Positions 1-11,290 of a DNA stretch of 64,000 nt are shown in pieces. The stretch's first letter is position 1. Each line of letters starts with the position of its first letter. A program made the position numbers and the translations under genes. The stretch spans positions 1,702,024 through 1,766,023 of the forward strand of contig CM034600.1 of assembly GCA_020091685.1 (NCBI GenBank), read 5' to 3'. Source of the DNA: Lutjanus erythropterus (taxonomy: Eukaryota; Chordata; Actinopteri; Lutjaniformes; Lutjanidae). A model generated the notes under the pieces. That model did no database searches and had not been told where the DNA came from. It was given only the letters and a program-made list of their open reading frames with translations.

Positions 1-283
1 GAGACGTATCGATTTTTTTTTTTTTCCAGCAGACTGCGTGGACAGCGAGTGTAGGGTTATCAATAATTCAGTAGATCTGTATTGACGGGAGATACTAACA
101 GGGCCTCTGTCTTTTTTTTTTTCTTCCACCATTCATGTTCTCACACATATCATCTCTTCAACTCTCTCTTTTATCTCTGAAACCACTATTCCCTCTTTTG
201 TACTTTCTTCTTATTATTTTCTTCTCCATTTCCTCTTTTTCTCCTTTTAATCTTCTTGTCTCTGTGCCTTGTTCTTCCCTCAG
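1..283 (+). other. prkcz: prkcz intron end with polypyrimidine tract
   Basis: This is the 3' end of the intron before prkcz exon A. It has T-runs at about 12-25 and 112-122. Almost all of 113-283 is a CT-rich tract ending in CCCTCAG. No coding signal is seen. Confidence 0.7.
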
Positions 284-371
284 GAGGGAATCAGACCAGG
301 TGACACCACTAGTACATTCTGTGGAACACCTAACTACATTGCACCTGAGATCCTTCGAGGAGAGGACTACG
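284..371 (+). CDS. prkcz: prkcz coding exon A: kinase activation loop (partial gene)
   Basis: This is the first prkcz coding exon in the window. It lies between a long pyrimidine tract ending in CAG and the donor G|GTGAGT. It reads [18 protein letters not shown] followed by [12 protein letters not shown], matching the protein kinase activation segment: [13 protein letters not shown] is the atypical PKC activation loop and APE is kinase subdomain VIII. The Thr before FCGT corresponds to human PKC-zeta T410, which PDK1 phosphorylates (family knowledge). The exon is 88 nt and ends one base into a Gly codon completed by the next exon. PKC-zeta is a diacylglycerol-independent Ser/Thr kinase acting in the Par6/Par3 polarity complex and NF-kB signalling. 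The N-terminal PB1, C1 and upper kinase-lobe exons lie upstream of the window, so the gene is partial here. Confidence 0.95.
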
Positions 372-2340
372 GTGAGTACAGGAGACACGCTGGGCTGGAT
401 CACTTCATGTCCAGATGCTGAGATCAGTAATACGGCTGTGTATGCCTGGCACTACGATTTGTATCATGATACAGAGGTTATGATTCAATATACTGCAATA
501 TATTACAAATACTGTGAGCAAGATAATATATTTATTATTAGATTTATTTCATAGCATAAATAACACACCACCATATGCATAAAATGTGAGTTAAAATATG
601 TGGGGCTGCGACTAATGATTATTTTCATCATTGATGAATCTGTTGATTATTTCCTCTTAAGCGATTATTAATTGATGGGTGGTTTGGTCCGTAAAATGGT
701 GAAAAATGTGTCTCAGGTTTTCAAAAGCCCAAGTTGATGTCCATAAGTGTCTCCTTATGTCCAAAACCTAAAGATATTCAGTTTACTGTAATAAGAGGAG
801 TAAAGAGAAAACAGAAAAAAACCCAGAAAATATTCACATTTGAGAAGTGGAAATCAGAGAATTTGGACATTTTTTTATTAAAAAAATAGTTTATCAAAAT
901 AGTTGATGGTTAATTTGACAATCTTTTAAAAATCGATTAATCATTCCAGCTTTAAAAATTTGGAAAGGAAGAGAAATTCAAACCCTGATTGTAGATGGAA
1001 ACGGAGCAAAAACATTTACTTGAACAGGAAGACACTGTCACCCATTTTACATTAAAATTGTTTTTTAATCTAGAAAGGAAATATAGATATTTAGATATAG
1101 AGAAAGAGCTCAGACTGCTTTGATTGATAGACGTTTTATCCCAAACACTCTTGATCAGCGGTTTAAACAGTGGATTCCAAGTGGAATAACAGCAGCAGTT
1201 TTCAGGAGATGAAACAAAACAATACATCCGGCAACCAGGGTCATTTCAGGTAGTTGCAATTAAAGGGCTTTTATGACAGAGAAATAAAGCACAATGTAAA
1301 TCTGGACAAAACTGGAATAATTAGAACCATAACTGGAATCTGCAATTCAAAGAATTATAGAACAATATCTATGTTATATGAGCACCTAATGGAGAAAAAA
1401 GGAAATCCGACATTTTACGTCGAACTGAAATGGGTAGAACCAGGTGTAAATATGTGAAGATGAATGGTTACATATTTGGAGAACACAACAGTTTTCTACA
1501 TCATGGTGTACTTGGAGAGAGCACTGCTGGAAGAATTTAATTAGATTATTTATTACACCCAAAATTAAGAGCTCAACCATGTTGGAGACAATGTGGGGCA
1601 ATAAATGTAGGAAAATGTTCACAATATTCTGGGCTATGATATACCAAGATCATGTAAAGTACTGTATTTTGATAATATGACAGGACACATTATGTTAAGA
1701 GAAGACAGATATTTGTTGAAAATCTTAGTAGCTTGTAAAAAAAAAAAAAAGTCATCATGAAGATGGTAAAAGCCAGAACCACCAACACAAAATGAAAACT
1801 GTGAGCAAAATATATGTTATGCAGAAGGTGACTCATAAAATCAGAACTCAAGAGGAACAATGTCAAGAGAAATGAAGAGTGTTTACGCGTCAGCGACAGG
1901 ATAAAGACTCAAACACAGATTATGTCACAAGAACAAACTGACAAGGCAAGCCACATTGTTCATGGGTTTGTTTTGTTTGGTTTTTGATTGTGCTTTTTGT
2001 GTATATGTGTAAGTATTTAAAAAAAAAAACAGTTTACTTTTTATGCAATCAGAACAGCAAAAATAAATAACAGCACTGCTATCCAGCAGTCAGGGTCTAA
2101 ACACACAAAATGAACCACAAATCTTTGCATGTGTTTTTGAGAACAATTTCACAAAACATTTTGGGATTTTCTTACACCCCTAATCAACAACTATATTTTG
2201 GTTTTGGAGCTCCTGGTGATAAACCTCTACATTTGAATGAACGAGATAAATTAAGGATGGACTAAATCTTTATGTGCCACATACTACAAGTACATACATC
2301 TGATAGAATATTTTATTCTTGTTGTTGTGTGTTCTCCCAG
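372..2340 (+). other. prkcz: prkcz intron A-B
   Basis: An AT-rich intron bounded by GTGAGT and CCCAG. It holds one interspersed repeat of the GGGCTGCA family (602-955, listed separately). The rest, about 960-2300, is AT-rich DNA with short open frames that show no codon conservation or recognisable domain. Confidence 0.75.
602..955 (+). repeat. Interspersed MITE-like repeat, GGGCTGCA family, copy 1
   Basis: It begins GGGGCTGCGACTAATGATTA and ends CGATTAATCATTCCAGCT, so the ends are rough inverted repeats. Internally it has a conserved block around 745-850 containing GATATTCAGTTTACTGT and AGAAAATATTCACATTTGAG. The same arrangement recurs at 9985, 16450 (reverse), 19725 (reverse), 30170, 37430, 42989, 51501 and 55106 (reverse), which defines a family from this window alone. 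The short inverted ends and lack of coding sequence suggest a non-autonomous DNA transposon. The superfamily is not certain. Confidence 0.8.
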
Positions 2341-2460
2341 GCTTCAGTGTGGACTGGTGGGCTCTGGGTGTGCTGATGTTTGAGATGATGGCTGGGAGGT
2401 CTCCATTTGACATTATCACCGACAATCCTGACATGAACACAGAGGAGTACCTCTTTCAAG
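2341..2460 (+). CDS. prkcz: prkcz coding exon B: alpha-F helix region
   Basis: The exon follows a CCCAG acceptor and ends at AAG|GTGAGA. It reads [39 protein letters not shown]. The D of SVDWWALG is the invariant subdomain IX aspartate of the alpha-F helix. The stretch [14 protein letters not shown] separates zeta from the iota paralogue, which carries extra residues here (family knowledge: PFDIVGSSDNPDQNTE). This is the main evidence for prkcz over prkci. The 120-nt exon completes the split Gly codon from exon A and ends one base into a Val codon, so the phase agrees on both sides. Confidence 0.95.
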
Positions 2461-4689
2461 GTGAGACAGAGGAATCATTCATGATACTTGCTAGCTACAC
2501 ACTGCAAAATGAGTTCTCATGCCATCACTGTCCAGAGGGGCTTTGAGCTGGGACAGACCGGCTGACATGTTGAAACCCTTTACTAGATATTTTTACTTTG
2601 TAGTGAACGTGTATCTAGTAACGCTGTATCTACAGAGCTTTTATTTTTAAAAGATTACGAGGCATTGTTGTGTCTTGTTAAAGCAACAATGCCGAAATCA
2701 TATTGTTCAAAATGCTACGAAATAAATGCCCATATTGAAGGGATTTATTCTTTGATGGTAGCAAATTGTTATTGGCATCTGCCCAGTGGAAGCTAGCTAG
2801 CGAGCTAGCTTTGTTATAGCCACTACCGTGAAATCATATATTGATGTAAAACAATGTGTCACAGTGTATTTCATAAATAAAACAGACATATTACATACCC
2901 GTCTAGGAGGAAGAGGTCCAATTCAGGATCGGTTTTGAATCCCTTCAAATCCTATAATTCTCTCCATCTGTTGAATGACCGACCAAGCCTGACTCGAGTT
3001 TTCTCTCGTGCTCTGTCACTGTCCCGTTTAGCCTTTCTTTGTTCTTTTCTTTTTCTCTTTTTTTGTTCACCTCAAAATATAACACACAAAAAATACAATT
3101 CTCTAAATATAAATCCACCCCTGCTTCTTTTTAACTGGCTAATATTCCACTGACTGCCACACTTTGCCTGGCAAAATGTGACCTCAGGCCTCTGGGTGAG
3201 TGCTGGAAATTGCTTCATCTGACTTCTGAGAGAATCTGACCCACTGACAGACAAAGAAGAACTAATAAGAAATGATCAGACTTCTTGCTTGTGGTCTCAT
3301 TCACTTATGTAGGTCATCATAAGGCATCACTATATATCAAGACGGTTTTATAACCAGTTAAAAACTCCATGTAGTAGCTTTAAGAATGCCACAGCCCAGT
3401 TTGAGGTCTGAAAATCTCCTGCAGCCCACACAAACCTTTAATCGCAACTCTGATCAACACATGAGACTCATTGTACAAATGACAGGATATAAAATAAGTT
3501 CTTGTGTTAATGTGACTGGTCAAAATACAGTGTAACACCTCTTAAACTAGGTCAGATAAATGAAGAATCACATGTACTGTAATTTGAATGTTTCATGAGT
3601 TCTGATTACTTTTCAGAACCAATAATCATGAATATTTTATGGTAATGTTAAACTTTAAAAAATGCTGGGCCTTCTTTGGGAATCACTGCTCTACAGGATA
3701 AGTCAGGTTGGCTAGCAACATGTTTTTCACGACAAGTCAATTTTATTGGTATACCTAAATAAAAGTAGTAAGCTAGAGCAGAATAAATATTTTACAAAAG
3801 GAAATGTTCTTAATTGGGTAAAGTCAAACTTACAGTATTCTTCACCCCCCTGTATCTGCCCCTGTTTGATCAGCAGGAATGTACCCAGCTTCTAACTACA
3901 GTAAATTCTCTATGGTTGAGGGGATTGGGAGTGCAGAGGAATTGTGGGAAATCAAATATGAATATTGAAAGCATATGGCAGGCTGTTCGGTGCCATTTAA
4001 AACAAAAACATGTTAATTTAACCCTTTGTGACGCATAACTGATATCCTGAGAGCGAGAAGAACACATTCCATGTAATGGAATAACAATCAGCTCTGGGCT
4101 GTAAAGGATTTATGCCTGTGTAAATCCAGGCTTAGATGGGTGTGCTATGCTTCATTAAAATGGAGGAATCTCAGAAACAGGGCTAATTTTACTTCTCTCA
4201 AATGTTAATTAGTTTTAGTTTGCTATAGTCTGTCAACCCGCTCTTATTTGGTGTTGGTCTGTGACTTCTCTTTGCATTTGAGTAAACTTAACTTATTCAC
4301 ATATTTACATTAGTGATATACAGTAGTTTAAAAGCATGATAAAATTGAGGGAAATAGTTGGAGGACATAAATTCACCATGTTTCTTCTTCTTTTTTTTTT
4401 TTTATGAAAATGTTCATCCTGTGCGTTCATTTCCCACTTTGGAATTTTTTTTACATGCACAATATATAATTTCTGCCACTAGGGGTCGCTCTCACATCAA
4501 AACAAGAACAGAAGACGTAATTTCATGATATTGTGTAGCAGTGTGGGATCATGGGAGTTGTTGTCTACATCCACTATTGTAGATGACAATCTAACTGACA
4601 TGACTCAGACAGAAGTCATGTTCACAGGCGAGGTAACGTATTAAAGTTTTACTCATGTTTAGTCACGTTTGCTGACTTAAAATCAAATT

Positions 4690-5400
4690 TGATTTAAATC
4701 GCCTAAAATCACAAATCACGGTTTGCCTCAGTGGGGCTTTACAATCTGTACAGTGTGTGACGTCTCCTGTCCTGTAGACCCTCTAAGGAAAAGGAAAAAC
4801 TCCCCATAGAACCTTTTAACAGGGAAAGAAAAATGGAAGAATCCTTAGGGAGAGCCACAGAGGAGGGATCCCCCTCCCAGGATGGACAGGCATGCAATAG
4901 ATGTCACGTGTACAGAACAGAATATCACCAGAAATACATTTTTTAAGACAGAGACAGATTTTGTAAGACAGAATTATAATATATATGTGAATAAAGTGAG
5001 TCCATATCAGTGTCGTCTGTTGGACCCAAGCCATTCACCCTCATAGTGATGGGAGAGAGGGGGAAGAGAAAAGCACAGTGCATCATGGGAAGCCCCCCGG
5101 CAGTCTAGGCCTGTAGCAGCTTAACTAAGGGATGGCTCGCCTGAGCCAGCCCTAACTATAAGCTTTATCAGAGAGGACAGCCTTAAGTTTAATCTTGTTG
5201 TTGTGGAGAGGATGTCTGCCTCCTGAACCCAAACTTGGAGCAGATTCCACAGGAGAGGAGCTTGGTAGCTGAAGGCTCTGGCTCTCATTCTACTTTTGGT
5301 GACTCTAGGAACCATGAGTAACCCTTCCCAAGTCTCTGACCTGTTCCATGTTTCCCTGGACGTTATAGCAACAGACGACCAAATAAAACGCACCGTTGCC
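4690..5400 (-). mobile_element. LINE fragment: ORF2 C-terminus plus 3' UTR (L2/CR1-like)
   Basis: Read on the minus strand, 5393 down to 5121 includes RVTKSRMRARAFSYQAP and LLWNLLQVWVQEAD. This resembles the conserved C-terminal end of fish L2/CR1-type LINE ORF2 (RAFS..AP.LWN.LP..VREAD; family knowledge). From there to about 4690 lies a 3' UTR-like part containing, on the plus strand, GGAAAAACTCCCC and ACAGGCATGCAATAGATG. The latter is shared in the same orientation with the LINE at 55736-57260 (ACAGACATGCAGTGGATG). It is 5'-truncated, as is usual for LINEs, and not functional. The clade assignment is from memory. Confidence 0.7.
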
Positions 5401-5489
5401 TTGACTAATATTACAGTTTTCTCTGGGTTTTAACATGGTAGGAAACAACTCAACTCAACAAAATATATGACATATGACAAAGGCTATTT

Positions 5490-5910
5490 TCCCATGTTTT
5501 TGTGTCTAAACGGGGACAACAGTTTTTGAAATTGGTCCAGTATTGAACCAGATCTCTACAGCCCTCAGCTATGAAATAGGCTGCAATGTAATCCTAATGC
5601 GCATCATCACTGTACGTACACTAAAAATACTTGTTTTGCCACTTATAGTCTCAGATTGTTATTGTGCCCGACAACATTATGAAAAAGATCACAACAGAGA
5701 TGTACCTTTTGTTAAAGAAAAAGATCTCTTATTTAAACCAGAGGCAGCTGATTTATTGCTTTTCCCAAAGCCACCAGGCTCCATTTACAGAAAAAAAATA
5801 CTTCATTCAGACTCACAGGAACAAAATAAAACTCACCCAAACAGTCTTAGTTAGTCTTTCCACTGTTCCAACAAGCACCAGCTCTGGTTGGGTCAAAATA
5901 AACCCTTAAT
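5490..5910 (+). repeat. Interspersed repeat D, copy 1
   Basis: Shares ordered blocks with 21388-21850: GGGACAACAGTTTTTGAAAT, then CTCAGATTGTTATTGTG...GACAACATT, AGATCTCTTATTTAAACCAG, GCTGATTTATTGCTT...CCAAAGCCACC, AAATAAAACTCAC and ATAAACCCTTAA. Gapped similarity covers roughly 400 bp. A partial third copy is at 10775-11290. It is non-coding and the type is unknown. In copy 3 the ends hold inverted CCCTATTTTC / GAAAATAGGG, suggesting a DNA-transposon derivative. Confidence 0.65.
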
Positions 5911-6994
5911 TGCCCAACATAGATGTTACCCAAAGTTACCCTTTTATGCACAATGCTGCATATTATATGATTACAGTTGGCTGTTGGATCTTACCACTGA
6001 AGTTGACTGTTACAGCATATGTGCAAGCAAAAAATGGGTTAATATTTGAGAATTTATGTAATGATGAACTGCTGCATTCACATGCTGTAATGCATGCTCC
6101 CCCACCCTTCATGAACTGTGGAAAATCTGGCAGTACATTATAGCCTGCACTACAGATGAGATTTAGGGTGCATGTGTGGAACAGTTCAACATTTTCTCCA
6201 ATAGTTTGCTTCATTTGTCAGCTTTCATTTGGTGCCAAATAACCACACCGAGGCACCTGAAAACACAGGTCTCTGTCTTCCATCAGTCATGCTAAGAAAG
6301 ACACCCGTTAAGAGTCAGAATGTTAGGAAATATTTCCCAAAACATGCGCTCATAAGAGCATGTTTTCCACAGCTGGAACATTGTTTCAAAATGATGATTT
6401 TAATGGTACATAGTATAGAAATTTGATGATCCGTAATTACTTGTACTTGGAAAACCTCATTACAAAATGAGCTGAGGGAAAATGAACTGAATCTGGACTA
6501 ATGCTTAGATATGAGTGTTTTAATGTGCTGCTACTTGGGATCAAAGATTAATCAGTTGTTCAGAATTTGATCGATCTTGTAAAATTTAATCAATCTTCTA
6601 TCAAATAAAAATGTGGAATTCAGTGGAGATTATTTTTATGAGCACCCTGCTCATGTTATCTGATACTCAAGTGTATGTGTTTAATATGTAGGCCTTTATA
6701 ATACTGTCAAAGAATATGCAATATGTCGCTGTGGAAACAAAGCTTGGATCGAGGGGAAAAATGCATTTGATATTGTTCGGCATATGCAAAATTTTTAAGT
6801 TGTAATTTTAAAGTTTGTAATTATGATTAATTGATTAATTGATTGTGAATTTTACCAATGATCGATTAAGAATGGAACTTACAATTTGCAACCCTAGCTG
6901 CTACTCTTTTTGTGAAGCATCTAAAGAGGGGTGTGTCGAAGCTTCAACTTGTTTTCAGGCTTTGCTGCTATCATTGTCACTTTCTCAGTAGCCA

Positions 6995-8260
6995 TGGGCA
7001 ACGCTTCCTCTTCTGAGGACTCTCTGATCCGTGATGTTCCCCAAGGCTACATCCTTGGCCCCTTGTTGTTCTATATATAAATGCTAGAACTATAGATAAA
7101 CAAACACTGAATCCATTGTTATGCAGATGACACAACAACTTATGTTCCATTAAAAATCATTGAAGAATGCCATTTTTATCATATTTTATCCTGCCTGTCA
7201 GAAATAAAGAGTTAGATGTCCTCTAACCTTCTCTAGTGAAACAAAAACAAATTGGAAATAATTCTCTCCCGTCCTACAAAGTCCATCATAGAAACATCTT
7301 GGATCCTTGTTTTCAAATATTAAACCTGCACCCAGAAACTAGGGGTGCTTTTCATTCGGTAAATTGGTCTCCTCGTCTCCTCCACTCGCTTCCTTTCCAC
7401 GACTCTTAGCTCCACCCAGCGAGGAAATGAAAGAGGGATGTGAGGAAAAGATGCGAGGATGGAGGAGACAAAACTCAAACTCAAAATGAAAAATCCTCGT
7501 TCCACAGCATCAGTCCGAAGTGACGTCAATTGTTGATGACGTGTTGCACAGCTGTATTAGCTGTTAAAGGGACTGCAGCCTTTACTTATGAACAATTTCT
7601 AAAAACTCACAGTAGTCTTTAATTTTGTGATTTGTTTTAAATATGTGGATCATTTAAACTTTCTTGTAAATCATCTAATATATGCATGGGTTTGTGTTGT
7701 TTGGTCACTGAAAAAAAAAAGTTAAAGTCACCTTTATATCCTAAAGTGCCAGACACATCACACAGACTGACGGTGCATGATATTGTGTTTCATCATGTAA
7801 CTGTGTGAGAATAAACTGCGTAATTAAAATGATTTCATTGTGTTCAGGATAACGTGGAGTGCGTCATTTATACGGCACGCCCCTTAATTGATAAAAGACT
7901 TCCACATGGGATACACCGGTGTATCCTCGCTCTGAGCTCCTTCAGAAGCCTCCTCTCTCCTCGCTTCTCATCTCCTCCAGGTGCATTTAAGCAACTGGAA
8001 AATCCTTCATCATGGCGGAGGGGAAAAAACTTCCGGGTCGATGAAGGAGAGAGGAGACGATGAGGCAAAATTCAACGTAATGAAAAGCACCCTAGGTGTA
8101 ATATTTGACCATGACCTCTCTTTTGAAGAAGACTTTACAATTGTCCCTCGACCATGTTTCTATCAATTAAGGAGCACCTCAAAAATGAGGTCTTTTATCT
8201 CCAGGCCTGATCTTGAGAAGGTCATCCATACAAGGATCTCTAATTGACGTCCATGCTAGT
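6995..8260 (+). pseudogene. Decayed LINE reverse transcriptase, interrupted by an insertion
   Basis: The plus strand encodes, with stops, DSLIRDVPQGYILGPLLFYI then HCYADDTTTYVPL. These are the PQG and YADD boxes of a non-LTR reverse transcriptase. At 7321-7338 it reads KPAPRN, is interrupted by a 750-bp element (7342-8091), and resumes at 8092 as LGVIFDHDLSFEED, FYQLRSTSKMRSF, RPDLEKVIHTRISN, the downstream part of the same RT family (L2/CR1-like). Multiple stops in the upstream half show that it is dead. Sense orientation inside the prkcz intron. Confidence 0.8.
7342..8091. mobile_element. 750-bp inverted-repeat DNA element nested in the LINE
   Basis: The left end GGGGTGCTTTTCATT (7342) and right end AATGAAAAGCACC (to 8091) are inverted repeats. 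The element is flanked on both sides by CTA (7339-7341 and 8092-8094). Removing the element plus one CTA restores the LINE frame ..PAPRN-LGVIF.., so the 3-bp target duplication is well supported. A 3-bp T/A-containing duplication is compatible with PIF/Harbinger-type transposition, but this is inference. No transposase frame is present, so it is non-autonomous. A related right-hand half occurs at 24570-24764. Confidence 0.8.
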
Positions 8261-9984
8261 TTGAAGTCAAGGCTGGAACATACTGTACTTCTCCGGGCTG
8301 GATCCAAGCAAACATGAAGGGGCATTTGGTGACACTACCACTGATGTTTCTTTTATAGTTTTTGAGTGTATTTTTTATTTCTTTGATTTTGTTTCGACCT
8401 ACAGCTACCCATAATATCAGTCTCTGCATAGACCTATACCTGTATCTTTGGAAACTCACACTTTCAACCTAATGTACAGATAGAGAAGAACATAACACTG
8501 ATGTTATGCTTTGCAACAGACTGTTTTTGCACTTCCTTCAATCATTCATGCAGTGGCTTCAAGATTATGGTAAATTACAGTCATTAAACAAAAATTTTAA
8601 TCTGATTGGGATGACCAAAAGTACTGGAACTCAGCATAATAAGAAAGGTACTTGTAATAAGTAATATTGCAGTGCCTGCTTACACAACACAAAAATTGCA
8701 ACAAAGTCAACTTTTTCATAGTGGTTGGGACCAGAGAAAACAAACTGTGGGTGTGATCGCACCCTCAGGGTAGAGGAACCTCTATAATATCTGTCCTTCT
8801 ATTTGCATTTGTGTTTCCACGAGCCATATGGTACCCTTACATAGCACACCCCCTTACCTCCTCCATCCCTCCCTCTCTCACGCAGCCACCCACACAGTCC
8901 TCTAGAACAGAAATTCCTCCATACTTACAGTAGCCTCGTGTGACGCATTATGTCTCTGCTGTGACTGTCAGGAGCATAGCGTGGCACCACGGCTAGCATC
9001 TGCCACCAGTACCATCCTCCTGGCGGTCTTACCGGTAGGGCAGCAGGTTCCTGGCTGAATGCCTGCCAATGGAAACCAACCCTTTCACTATAGGAGCCAC
9101 CCAGCCATATGCCACCTTGCTAGACCCTGTGCCAGGCCCTGCTTTCGGTATCAGTGGTCCACATGCCAGCCCCAGTCCTTTAGACAGACAGACAGCTGGC
9201 AAACATTTGATTCACTGAGGGAACCAGCCATTTAGTTTTATTCACATTAAAAATGTTGCTTTACAGTTTCAATAACTGAAATATAATGGACAAATTGGTT
9301 TGGGAGGATGCAATAATAATGGTTTTAAAATGACCTAAGTGTTAGAGGTCATTCTTGACCTTGGAAATGGTAGTTTGATCAAAAAAAAGCTCTCAGGTAT
9401 ATCCCAAAGTCTTCATTACACCGATTCAACGCTATATCTTTCTGTCAAAAAAAGAAAAAAATGTCCCGTAATAATGGCCACACCAATGTATAGGTTTGGA
9501 TTCAAAGACTGCCTTCACATCTCACCGTGGATAGAGAAGTTTTGACCAAGTTTTTTTGGCTCAAATGTGAAACTGTATAAAATTGATACAGAAAAGACAA
9601 TTTAACTCAACTAAATACAGCTTTCCTCGACACTGTGACACTTTTTCTATGAATTGTGATGTGGTGTTTACTGCAGGTGTTTTCAGTGAACAACGAGCTA
9701 GATTTCAAGGCTAGTTGACACCGGCTGGTACAACACAGTACATTACATCCTTGGGTGTCATATTCTACCCACTCAAACTCCTCTCCACTGCTTTGTTGCC
9801 ATTTTGTTTTTTTTTCATAGTCCAACCTTTTGTGAGGATTGTGTCAGCCCCAACATATCTGTAGCTGGCTGGCAATAATACAGTTGGTTCTTGACATAGA
9901 ACGTGATCTAAAAAGAGTCACTTAGTAACTTTTTGTGGCCAGATCAGCCAGTGAAACACGTGGACCTGTTTTCACGTGTTTGGA

Positions 9985-10130
9985 CCGATTTTTCAACTAG
10001 TGATCAATTTGGCAATAATTTTTCCACTAATCAATTAGTTGTTTGGTCCATAAAATATTGATCAGTGTTTCACAACTCGAAGATATTCAGTTTACTGTAA
10101 GAAAATCGATTAATTGCTGTTAAGAATTTA
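9985..10130 (+). repeat. GGGCTGCA-family repeat, remnant copy 2
   Basis: Contains CTAATCAATTAGTTGTTTGG, then CCATAAAATATTGATCAGTG and AGATATTCAGTTTACTGTAA in the family order. Both ends are eroded. Confidence 0.6.
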
Positions 10131-10774
10131 ACCAATTACAAATCTATTCATGGATATTTATATTATATTTTGACATTGTTTTGTCTGACGGAGCTGTTTG
10201 TTGAATATGGAAAATTTAACTTGGTCTCAAAATGAGGGAAAAAAATTAACAATCGATTGTTTGTGTTTTCAATTATTGGTTCAGGGAAACGCAAATCAAT
10301 GGGTAAAAGTAACTAATACTCCGAGTAGTTTTTAAAATGAATACTTTGCACTTTTACTTAAGTATTTTTCTGACACCAGTACTTTTATTTGTAATTGAGT
10401 AATATTTTAGTAATGTAACAGTACTTGTATTTGAGCACAGATTTTCAGTATTCTTTCCACCACTGCCAATATCCAATATTTGTTCAGTTGAAATGATGAA
10501 GAGAACTACAGGGGAACATGAACATGCCTTAATCTTTGTAATGTCTGTAATGTCTTCAATACACTGTGAAAGAGTGTCTGTTTAACAAAATGATCCACAG
10601 GTGGAAAAAAATGTAAGGGTTTAGGTTTGATTTCAGAAGTGGTGAATTTGAAAAATATGTGAACATGTGAATGCTGTTTCTTCCATTTAAGTACATTTCT
10701 ATCAATCCATTAAATTAAAAAAAAGGTGAAGTTGGAAATCATACTTACAGTAATATGGTATTTTGAAAAATACC

Positions 10775-11290
10775 TTACTGAAAGGGTCATTTTGGTATTT
10801 TTCAACCTGGACCCTATTTTCCCACAGTGTGTTCACACCAACCTTGTTAAGTCAGGTTGACTCACACCCTAGAGCATTAAACCATCCTTGTGTGGTTTGT
10901 TCGGGTCGATATGAACACCAGACTCTAATCTCTGGTGCAGATCATACAACCACTCTCTGGTCTGCCTTTCTTTGATTCTTTATCCGCCATATGACCAATG
11001 AGCGAATGACATTTCCACCACATGACTTGTGTTTACAGTTTCCAGACAGTTTGAGTTTTTCCTCTGCAAACCAGGTGAGTTGGAAAATGGCAACAATGTA
11101 TAATCCTTGCATTGATTAGAGTCAGGAACCAGATGTTTAGGTGTGAACCCACCCTACAGTAGGTGATCAATGGGGACAACAATTTTTGAAACTGCTACAG
11201 TACTGAGGAGCCGTCAGCTGATTGATTTGATTTAGCACATAAAAGCCACAAAGCTACCACTGCTGAATTTACTACCATCTACTGGATTTT
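10775..11290 (+). repeat. Repeat D, copy 2, split by an insertion
   Basis: The left part (about 10780-10835) shares TTTTTCAACCTGGACCCTAT with 21405-21424. The family sequence resumes at about 11168 with GGGGACAACAATTTTTGAAA and CTGCTACAGTACTGA. The roughly 330 bp between are absent from copies 1 and 3. They start GTGTTCACACC and end near GGTGTGAACCCACC, a possible imperfect inverted end pair. The nested-insertion reading is an inference. Confidence 0.5.

Noticed and set aside
135..554. A 139-codon open frame overlapping prkcz exon A in another frame
   Set aside because: It translates the pyrimidine tract and reads through the exon out of frame; no domain is visible, and the true exon frame is fixed by homology and splice sites.
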